A stretch of 32,093 bases of DNA from Dehalococcoidales bacterium (GTDB lineage: Bacteria; Chloroflexota; Dehalococcoidia; Dehalococcoidales; UBA3254): the NCBI GenBank assembly GCA_016926695.1, contig JAFGOB010000050.1:1-32093 (forward strand), in the 5' to 3' direction. The notes below the pieces were generated by a model. The model saw only the letters and a list, made by a program, of their open reading frames with translations. It had not been told where the DNA came from and did no database searches. The position numbers were made by a program, and so were the translations under genes. Each line of letters begins with the position of its first letter. The first letter of the stretch is position 1. Positions 15,090 to 21,238 of this stretch are shown one piece after another.

Positions 15090-15968
15090 TTAATCAGGTA
15101 AATTGGTTGGTAAATTAGTGGGAAAATTGGTTGGCAGATCGGTCGGCATGTCCGTAGGCATTGCAAAAGGAAATACCTGGTCCACGATCTCCACATCCGG
15201 GGGAAGTTCGAACAGGCTGTCCGGCAAATCCGTAAACTCATAATTCTCGAAATCGATAACGATGTTCATATTCATACCCTGCTGAGCAGCACCGCTGATG
15301 CCGGTTTCCATACGCAGGGGTACGCCTTTCTCCTGCCATATCCAGACTTTACCGGTCATTTTACCCTGTGCCGTAATTTGACTGTACTCGACAACGGAAC
15401 AGGTCTTGCCATCAAGCACCTCGGTACCCTCGTATACCAGGTCAGCATCCCAGAGGTCCTCGATACTGGTCTGAGATGCAGCGGGGGTGTCCTCTTCCAT
15501 ATCTGTCATCATGGCCTTGTTCTCGTCAACCATCCACATGTAGGAAACCTGCTTGTCACCGTCCGTAATGACAATCATGTCCGAGCCCATCATGTTGGTC
15601 TCCATTCTGGACTTTTTGCCCTTCTGGTACATCTTTGAGACCATCATGCCGTCAGACATTACCATATCGAACTTCATGCTGCCGATCTTGGAATAATTCT
15701 CTTTAAGGTCCTGTAAAACTTTATCCATAGCCCCGCTTGCGCCTGATGATGGCTTGGCAGCAGCGGTTGTTGTAACTGCTGGCTTACTGGTTGCAAGAGG
15801 CGCTGTGGTAGCTGCCGGTTTTGCCACAGAAGCAGCCGTGGTTGTTGCGGCGGGTTTGGCCGTTGCGGCCGGCGCGCTTGTTTTTTCTTCGGACTTGCAG
15901 CCCGCCAGGCACAGGACAAGCACCAGGACTGCCGCAGCCAGTAAGAAAATAAGTCTGTTCTTTACCAT
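15090..15968 (-). CDS. Lipoprotein with LolA/DUF4412-like fold
   Basis: The 292-residue product has a lipoprotein signal peptide with lipobox LAGC at residues 21-24 (lipidated C24), so it should be anchored outside the cytoplasm. An Ala/Thr/Pro-rich low-complexity linker (about 28-80) leads to a beta-rich domain (about 85-265), with alternating strands such as GKMTGKVWIWQEKGVPLRME and a Met-rich section. This resembles LolA-like or DUF4412 lipoproteins that hold hydrophobic ligands. The last 22 residues are degenerate PTxxPT repeats (PTDMPTDLPTNFPTNLPTN). The fold assignment is from appearance only. The AAGGAG ribosome site is 8 nt upstream. It seems monocistronic and its role is unknown; a single-membrane host would use it as a cell-surface lipoprotein. 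Confidence 0.8.
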   Translation of the reverse strand: MVKNRLIFLLAAAVLVLVLCLAGCKSEEKTSAPAATAKPAATTTAASVAKPAATTAPLATSKPAVTTTAAAKPSSGASGAMDKVLQDLKENYSKIGSMKFDMVMSDGMMVSKMYQKGKKSRMETNMMGSDMIVITDGDKQVSYMWMVDENKAMMTDMEEDTPAASQTSIEDLWDADLVYEGTEVLDGKTCSVVEYSQITAQGKMTGKVWIWQEKGVPLRMETGISGAAQQGMNMNIVIDFENYEFTDLPDSLFELPPDVEIVDQVFPFAMPTDMPTDLPTNFPTNLPTNLPD

Positions 15969-16146
15969 TTTTAATCTCCTTTTCTCCGGAATCGGTCGTG
16001 CTTAAACATCGGCACGTTTCAATATTAGACTTTCCCACAGCTAAGGTCAATGCTCTTTAACGTATAGTTTGCCTTTCCCGTCGTTCCCGTAATTCAGGAG
16101 TTATTTCTTTCTCCGCTGATGTAAGTTTACACACCTTCAATTTTTG

Positions 16147-16599
16147 CTATTTGTATTCCGGAGAATCACAGGCAATGCAATGGACAACCGGTTTGACAAC
16201 GTTTCTTATGGTCAGAGGGCCGTGCTTGACTCCGGCGGGAATAAAGGCTGTAAAACTTTCTTTGATAATGTATTTTTCCCCATCTATCCAGAATTCGATT
16301 TCAGCGCCCAGGTCCATGATATTATCATAGTTGAACCCGTAAAAACACGTCATCACCCTGAAATCATGAGTATGCTCCTCCCAGTAATTGGCTTTTTTCC
16401 CCGGCGGAAGCGGCTGCGTTCCGAATCCCGGCAATATCCAGTTAGTCTCGCAGTAGAATTTTCCTCCGGGTATGGCATCCTTATCCACCACGGTCATACG
16501 CCTGAAAAACCGTGGATCCACCTGCATCCGGTAGGGAGGCAGTTTCAAATCTTTTTTATCGCTGAATATAAAGTTCTTTAAATATCGCTGATCAGCCAT
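16147..16599 (-). CDS. Cupin-fold protein, paralogue 1
   Basis: This 150-residue protein shows a cupin-like core: EEHTHDFRVMTCFYG carries the HxH metal-binding pair, and FIPAGVKHGPL supplies the second-motif histidine. The usual glutamate of motif 1 is not obvious, so metal binding may be altered. It shares several blocks with the neighbour at 16657-17148: IPGGKFYCETNW versus IPGAFYCETVWF, and EFWIDGEKY versus EFWIDNEKY. The two genes are on the same strand, 57 bp apart, and are clearly a tandem duplication, probably forming one operon. No signal peptide is seen. Function unknown; cupins of this size may be small-molecule dioxygenases, isomerases or ligand sensors. Confidence 0.8.
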   Translation of the reverse strand: MADQRYLKNFIFSDKKDLKLPPYRMQVDPRFFRRMTVVDKDAIPGGKFYCETNWILPGFGTQPLPPGKKANYWEEHTHDFRVMTCFYGFNYDNIMDLGAEIEFWIDGEKYIIKESFTAFIPAGVKHGPLTIRNVVKPVVHCIACDSPEYK

Positions 16600-16656
16600 T
16601 TCTTTTTACCCTCTAATATTTAATCACGAAAAAGACCCGGAGGAGAAGCCAAGTAT

Positions 16657-17148
16657 TTAAGTAGAATAGTATTGTCCCGGACCCATGGTGTAATGAAAAA
16701 CCGGCCGGGTCATGTTATGCATTTTTAACGGACAGTGCTTTACATTCTCCGGAATATACACCACGAAACTCTTGTTGAAGACATATTTTTCATTATCGAT
16801 CCAGAACTCCACATCGCAATACAGCTCTTCCGGATGTTCCATGTCCGTTCCACAAAAAGAAAGCAGCTCGGGGAAAGAATGCGTATGCGGAGAAGGTCCG
16901 GCAGACTTTTTCGCCTGTTCAGGATCGATTACCTGCGCGGTCTCCGGCGGCCAGAACCAGACCGTTTCGCAATAGAAAGCGCCCGGGATTACCCGCTGGT
17001 CTATCCAGACCATGTGCTCCATGCTGCGTCGTTTGCCGTCCTTGAAGCCCCTGCCTATAAAGTTTTTCCCCCTCTCGCCTCCGGTGGAAAAAGCGAAATC
17101 CGTGACCAGTTCCGTCGTGATATATTTGCCGTATTTCCCCTCAGCCAT
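16657..17148 (-). CDS. Cupin-fold protein, paralogue 2
   Basis: The 163-residue product is the upstream member of the cupin pair. Its motif 1, SPHTHSFPELLSFCG, keeps HxH plus a glutamate at the expected spacing, and YIPENVKHCPL provides the later histidine, so this copy retains more of a canonical cupin metal site than its partner. GGAGGG lies 6 nt before the ATG. The pair is divergent from the IclR regulator at 17708, with 559 bp between them containing several palindromes, so IclR control of the cupins is plausible. The substrate is unknown. The two proteins could form a heteromer, since they differ mainly at the metal site and in the loop after the first strand. Confidence 0.82.
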   Translation of the reverse strand: MAEGKYGKYITTELVTDFAFSTGGERGKNFIGRGFKDGKRRSMEHMVWIDQRVIPGAFYCETVWFWPPETAQVIDPEQAKKSAGPSPHTHSFPELLSFCGTDMEHPEELYCDVEFWIDNEKYVFNKSFVVYIPENVKHCPLKMHNMTRPVFHYTMGPGQYYST

Positions 17149-17207
17149 TTTTCACCCTCCTTGATATAATTAACTCCGTCATGACCTGTGTTTTAATGCT
17201 TCACGTT

Positions 17208-17223
17208 GCCGCTGGCAAGCGGC
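17208..17223. other. Small stem-loop upstream of the cupin pair
   Basis: GCCGCT (17208-17213) and AGCGGC (17218-17223) around GGCA. It may be an operator or an mRNA hairpin in the cupin leader. Confidence 0.4.
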
Positions 17224-17358
17224 ATGTACGATCACTTCCCTGCGGATTGCCGTTAATCCGGGTTTTATCAAAACTATAATAAGATTATCGATAATGCCCA
17301 TAATAACGCCGGGTGATAATGCTGTCAAATACCATCAGTATAAGAATAAATGATAAAA

Positions 17359-17395
17359 GTTCCATATTTTGAAACTTAAGTTGCAATATATTGCA
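17359..17395. promoter_or_regulatory. Two adjacent palindromes, candidate IclR operators
   Basis: GTTCCA-N5-TGAAAC (17359-17375) is a near-palindrome of the length and style used by IclR-family regulators. TGCAATATATTGCA (17382-17395) is a perfect 14-bp palindrome 6 bp further on. They sit in the middle of the divergent cupin/IclR region. A partial TGAAAC...TATTGCA echo occurs just before the IclR ribosome site. Confidence 0.5.
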
Positions 17396-17516
17396 TTACA
17401 ATCCTTTTTTCAGGTATCTTTGATTTATATCCGATCCGTTATTCGATTATGTCCGGCGTACCGGTTTATATACGCAGAGTGTGTCTTCGTACCGGGTTAA
17501 AAAGAGCCTGATCCGG

Positions 17517-17544
17517 CCGGTTTTGAGATCAATATCTGAACCGG
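17517..17544. other. Imperfect 28-bp inverted repeat upstream of iclR-type gene
   Basis: CCGGTT (17517-17522) and AACCGG (17539-17544) flank a second short complement, AGAT/ATCT. CGTACCGG also occurs twice nearby (17458-17465 and 17488-17495). These may be additional regulator sites in the 559-bp cupin/IclR gap. Confidence 0.4.
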
Positions 17545-17620
17545 ATGGTGTGTTTACCGATCATCCGGTATTACATGCCAACCACAAGGAAACTCAACAA
17601 TACAGGTACTTCCGTACAGG

Positions 17621-17649
17621 TTGACAAGCATGCTGACACTTGTTAGACT
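17621..17649 (+). promoter_or_regulatory. Promoter of the IclR-family gene
   Basis: A consensus TTGACA (17621-17626), exact 17-bp spacer and TAGACT (17644-17649). Transcription should start near 17656, about 50 nt before the GTG start. Confidence 0.7.
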
Positions 17650-17707
17650 GTTGAATAATATGCAGCAAGTGAAACGGTATTGCATATTTTGGAGGTAAGC
17701 GAAGACT

Positions 17708-18466
17708 GTGAAGATAATCGTCAAGGCCTTCAGTATACTGGACCTGTTTATAGACAAGGGCAACGAGTTCACCCTGGATGAACTGGCGAGCTTATCCGGA
17801 TTGAACAAGGCCACTACCAGGAGAATCGCCCTGGCACTGATAGAATGCGGCTTTCTCATGCAGGCGGAAAAACGGGGTAAATATTCCCTGGGTATGAAAT
17901 TCCTTGACTTCAGCGGAACGATAAAACAGAATAACGCTATTATCTCCATTGCCAACCCACACCTGATCGAGCTGAGCCGTAATATGAACGAGTCCGTTCA
18001 ACTTGCTATCTGGGACGGCGTTACAGCGGTGCTTTGCAGTTCTTATCATGCCGATCATGCCCTGAAAGTGGTCCCGGACGAAGGCACCAGGCTCGTGATG
18101 CATTGTACCAGCCTGGGTAAAGTTATGCTGGCCCAGATGCCGGAAACACAGCTTGACAGGTACTTCGCCGGAGACCTGAAGCGTTATACGCCCAATACCA
18201 TAACTAACCTTGAAGATTTGAAAAATCACCTCAGAATAGTTAAAAAGGAAGGCGTGGCCTTCGACGATGAGGAATACGCCGCGGGCATTCGCGGGGTAGG
18301 AGCAGCTCTGAAAAGCGGCGGCGGGCATCTGGTAGGAGCCATAGGCATCGTCGGCCCTTCGGTACGCTTAAGCCGCTCCCGTATGAGGGAATGCGCGCCT
18401 GTTGTAAAGAAATACGCACTGATAATCTCCCGTGAACTGGGGTACAGGGACAACCTTCATGGTTGA
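17708..18466 (+). CDS. IclR-family transcriptional regulator
   Basis: The 252-residue protein has an N-terminal winged helix-turn-helix (about residues 1-65, with FTLDELASLSGLNKATTRRI as the recognition region) and a C-terminal IclR effector domain (about 75-245). The latter contains LVMHCTSLGKVMLA and the AAGIRGVGAAL block that line the ligand pocket. Members bind small organic acids or aromatics and regulate neighbouring catabolic genes, often divergent ones. The start is a GTG with GGAGGT 11 nt upstream, rather long spacing. Likely targets are its own promoter and the cupin pair; the Lut-type operon beyond 18907 is another candidate. The effector cannot be predicted. Confidence 0.93.
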   Translation: MKIIVKAFSILDLFIDKGNEFTLDELASLSGLNKATTRRIALALIECGFLMQAEKRGKYSLGMKFLDFSGTIKQNNAIISIANPHLIELSRNMNESVQLAIWDGVTAVLCSSYHADHALKVVPDEGTRLVMHCTSLGKVMLAQMPETQLDRYFAGDLKRYTPNTITNLEDLKNHLRIVKKEGVAFDDEEYAAGIRGVGAALKSGGGHLVGAIGIVGPSVRLSRSRMRECAPVVKKYALIISRELGYRDNLHG

Positions 18467-18561
18467 ATGTTCCCGCCCGCATCGTACACGATAACAACCG
18501 TTTCTACCTCTAGGTCGCGGACATTCCGGATAAAGTCGTCCATATGCGGAGACCTCTGTTC

Positions 18562-18783
18562 TCAGTTCTTCAGGCGGTTGACTTTTATAGCCCAGAGCTC
18601 CTTGATGATACGGCGCCTGGCATCCAGTATAACCGGCAGGTTGTTCTCAAATAGTCTGACAGTGCACCTGGAAACACCGCTCAGGTCAGCCAGCTCCTGC
18701 TGTGTCAGACGGAGTGAAAGACGGACTTTCTTTGCCTTATAACCCAGGCTGCACGGGTTAACACTTGTCCCTGGTGTTAACAT
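18562..18783 (-). CDS. Small XRE-type helix-turn-helix regulator
   Basis: The 73-residue protein is almost entirely a helix-turn-helix domain: RLSLRLTQQELADLSGVSRC followed by TVRLFENNLPV. It starts at the ATG at 18783, chosen because GAGGAGGG precedes it by 7-8 nt; an in-frame TTG 12 codons upstream would place that ribosome site within the gene. It has no sensor domain, so activity is probably set by concentration, a partner or the operator layout. Perfect GTGTTAACAC-type sites lie at its promoter and over the start codon, pointing to autorepression. It is upstream neighbour to neither Lut gene in transcription order (it lies downstream on the same strand), yet could regulate them. Confidence 0.8.
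   Translation of the reverse strand: MLTPGTSVNPCSLGYKAKKVRLSLRLTQQELADLSGVSRCTVRLFENNLPVILDARRRIIKELWAIKVNRLKN
18757..18781. promoter_or_regulatory. Inverted repeat GTTAACAC/GTGTTAAC over the XRE start
   Basis: GTTAACAC (18757-18764) and GTGTTAAC (18774-18781) are perfect inverted copies 9 bp apart, covering the start of the XRE gene. They match the promoter palindrome at 18850-18859. Confidence 0.7.
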
Positions 18784-18818
18784 GCCCTCACCCTCCTCTT
18801 CCTTTTCGTCCTGCTTCA

Positions 18819-18847
18819 ATGATAGGCAAGAGCTTCCCGCGAAACAA
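18819..18847 (-). promoter_or_regulatory. Promoter of the XRE gene
   Basis: Minus-strand TTGTTT (plus 18842-18847), 17 bp, TATCAT (plus 18819-18824). The palindrome at 18850-18859 lies directly upstream of the -35. Confidence 0.6.
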
Positions 18848-18849
18848 CC

Positions 18850-18859
18850 GTGTTAACAC
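18850..18859. promoter_or_regulatory. Palindrome GTGTTAACAC next to the XRE promoter
   Basis: A perfect 10-bp palindrome, sharing its half-site with the inverted repeat at 18757-18781. The centres of the two sites are about 85 bp apart, close to eight helical turns, which would allow DNA looping. Confidence 0.65.
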
Positions 18860-18906
18860 CCATATCGGGTTGGAACATACGCCGGGTTGTGACTGTATTC
18901 TATGGT

Positions 18907-20097
18907 CTATTTGCCGGCTGCCAGCCTTCTGACCTCAACCGTCATAGCGGGACCATCGATCTGCATAGGGCATCTCACCTTGCAGCGTCCGCAGGTCAGA
19001 CAGGTATAGGCCACAGCCGCCGCCTTTTCAGGGTCATTGCTTATAGTAGCAGCCCAGACGGCGCCGTTAGCAGCAAAATATTTATCTCCAAAGTGACCGG
19101 CGGTAAGAGCGAAGACGGGACATTCATAGAGACACCCCCCGCATCTCAGGCAATACAAGGCCTGGCTCAGGACCGGATTCCTGGCCAGTTCGGTCCTTCC
19201 GGCATCCAGGAAAATAACATGCAGCTCTTTAGGACCATGGGCGCCGTAAGTGGTGACTTTCTCAATATCTCCCGTCTTGCTGGGACTGGATATCAGGCTG
19301 ACGTAACCCGGTACTGTATAGTTGGCATATCTCCATGTAACCTCCGCCACCTTGTAAGCGTCATGCAGGGTAGGAACCAGCTTTTCCATACCTATAATGG
19401 CGATGTGCACAGGCGGTAGTGCGGTAGCCAGGCGAATATTGCCCTCGTTCTCGATGAGAAAAAGGGTACCGGTGTCGGCAGCCACCACGTTGGCCCCGCT
19501 CATACCCACATCGGCTGCAATATATTTCTCCCGGAGCAAATTCCTGGCGGTAGCCACCAGCCTGCCGATGTCATCAGGGGGCAGCTTTTCACCGGTTAAT
19601 TCAGAAAAAAGTTTGGCCACGTCTTCCTTGGGCACATGTATGGCCGGGGAAAGGATATGCATAGGCCTGGAATGGAGCTTTTGAATGATGAACTCGCCCA
19701 GGTCTGTCTCGTAGACCTCATTGCCTTTGTGTTCCAGGTGCTCTCTAAGCTCGATCTCTTCACCGGTCATGCTCTTGCCTTTGACAATCAGCTTCCCGCT
19801 GCCGACCAGCCCGTCCACGATATTCATACATTCGTCCACGGTCTTGGCAATATAGGCTTTTCCCTTGTTATATTCAATTGACTCACAGGCTTTTTGGGCC
19901 AGGTTTTCCATATCGGCTATGGAATTCTTTTTTATCTCCCGTACTTCTTTCGCCATTTCCACGGTCTGGGGGAACCTCTTCAGCGCTTCATTGGTATTAC
20001 CCCTGTAGCTGGCGATAGCGCGGGAAAGCGCCAGCCTGATTCGCTCGTTATGAGCGGCATTCATAACCTCTTTTTTATAATCAGAGACAACAGACAA
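18907..20097 (-). CDS. lutB: LutB-like LUD-domain protein with two 4Fe-4S motifs
   Basis: The 396-residue protein has a LUD domain (about residues 65-290) with VAADTGTLFLIENEGN, then a ferredoxin-type region with two complete clusters: C316, C319, C322, C326 (CLRCGGCLYECP) and C366, C369, C372, C376 (CLTCGRCKVRCP). This is the LutB layout. LutABC-type systems oxidise L-lactate to pyruvate and pass electrons through Fe-S proteins. The start is a TTG with GGAGG 9 nt upstream, 4 nt after the stop of the CCG-domain gene, so the two are co-transcribed. LutC and a flavin lactate dehydrogenase are absent, so the donor may be another hydroxy acid or the partner is encoded elsewhere. LutB is usually somewhat longer (about 470 residues). 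Confidence 0.85.
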   Translation of the reverse strand: MSVVSDYKKEVMNAAHNERIRLALSRAIASYRGNTNEALKRFPQTVEMAKEVREIKKNSIADMENLAQKACESIEYNKGKAYIAKTVDECMNIVDGLVGSGKLIVKGKSMTGEEIELREHLEHKGNEVYETDLGEFIIQKLHSRPMHILSPAIHVPKEDVAKLFSELTGEKLPPDDIGRLVATARNLLREKYIAADVGMSGANVVAADTGTLFLIENEGNIRLATALPPVHIAIIGMEKLVPTLHDAYKVAEVTWRYANYTVPGYVSLISSPSKTGDIEKVTTYGAHGPKELHVIFLDAGRTELARNPVLSQALYCLRCGGCLYECPVFALTAGHFGDKYFAANGAVWAATISNDPEKAAAVAYTCLTCGRCKVRCPMQIDGPAMTVEVRRLAAGK

Positions 20098-20101
20098 ATT
20101 T

Positions 20102-21100
20102 TTATTCCTCCATCGACATTGCTACAACCTGGGCCAGGTCCAGCACTTCCACTTTATCAGCCTTAATGGCTTTCAACCCCGTTTTCAACTGCATTATGCA
20201 GCCAGGGCAGTGGGTAATGATAATCTCAGCTCCCGTATCCATGAGCTCTTTAACCCGGTTGACCGCCAGCATCTCACTCATTTCCGGGAAGACCGCCTCG
20301 AAACCTCCCCCGCCCCCACAGCAGGTAGACATTTCTCTCGAGGTCCACTCTGGTTCCACCAGCTCAAGGCCCTCTATAGCCCCCATTATTTTACGCGGCT
20401 CATCAATCAGTCCCAGATACCGGCCCAACTGGCAGGGATCATGGTAAGTCGCCTTTACGCGGCGGGGATATTTCAAACGTAGACGGGAGAGCCCCTCCGC
20501 AACCACTTCACAGAAGTGCTTGACCACCGGCCCGGAGGAACCGTCGCCGGAGGACAGCCGGCCCAGGGTATGAGTACAGGACGGCACAATGCTTATTATC
20601 CTGCTTATTCCCTTCGACTTGAATTTATTCCGAAGGTTGTCCAGGTGCCCGTGAAATTCTTCCTCCAGGCCCATGTAATGCAGCAGGCCGCCGCAGCAGG
20701 GCTCTTCTTCAGCCAGATAGGCCGGATTTTCACCCAGTTTTCGCAGCACCTTGACAGCATCCCTCAAAGGCTGCCCGTCTTCCTTTCCTCCCCTTCCCAC
20801 CACCTTCATAAACATGCCGTCCAGGCCCATTTTCTTCTGCAGTCCGGCCAGCCCCATAGCCCTGTCTGTGCCTACCACGCTCTTATCCATTTTACGTATA
20901 AGCCCCATCAGGGACTCCAGCTTGGTTTCGAATTGATAACCGCAGCCGGCAAAAAAGATTGTCTCACCTTTCCTGGGTAAGTCCAGGCCTTTGGCCCACC
21001 TGGCAGCGTCTTCCTTGGGTCCTCCTATCAGGTTGTCTTTTAAACGGATGTTGTCTGCCAGGTAGTTCAATCCCGCCGGTACGGCTGCTTTTTTTCCCAT
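20102..21100 (-). CDS. Fe-S protein with two CCG (cysteine-rich) domains, LutA/GlpC/HdrD-like
   Basis: The 332-residue product carries tandem CCG modules. The first has C53, C135-C136 (EEPCCGG) and C175; the second has C223 (DPCQLGR), C260-C261 (STCCGGGGG) and C298-x2-C301 (CPGC). Such domains bind unusual Fe-S clusters and occur in heterodisulfide reductase HdrB/D, GlpC and LutA. The first module ends in CTH rather than CxxC, so its cluster may be atypical. The second module is complete. It precedes the LutB-like gene by 4 nt and together they should move electrons from a hydroxy-acid or similar oxidation. At 332 residues it is longer than a typical LutA (about 240). The AAGG ribosome site is weak. 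Confidence 0.85.
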   Translation of the reverse strand: MGKKAAVPAGLNYLADNIRLKDNLIGGPKEDAARWAKGLDLPRKGETIFFAGCGYQFETKLESLMGLIRKMDKSVVGTDRAMGLAGLQKKMGLDGMFMKVVGRGGKEDGQPLRDAVKVLRKLGENPAYLAEEEPCCGGLLHYMGLEEEFHGHLDNLRNKFKSKGISRIISIVPSCTHTLGRLSSGDGSSGPVVKHFCEVVAEGLSRLRLKYPRRVKATYHDPCQLGRYLGLIDEPRKIMGAIEGLELVEPEWTSREMSTCCGGGGGFEAVFPEMSEMLAVNRVKELMDTGAEIIITHCPGCIMQLKTGLKAIKADKVEVLDLAQVVAMSMEE

Positions 21101-21238
21101 CTGCTAACCTTTAACATTATTTTTGTTTCCTGCAAGATTATTATAACTGTTATATGTCTCTGAAATAAAATAAGGAACACGACGGCGATGAAAAGAAGAC
21201 GGATTGAATCTTTTATTACCGGATAAAAATGCCTGACT

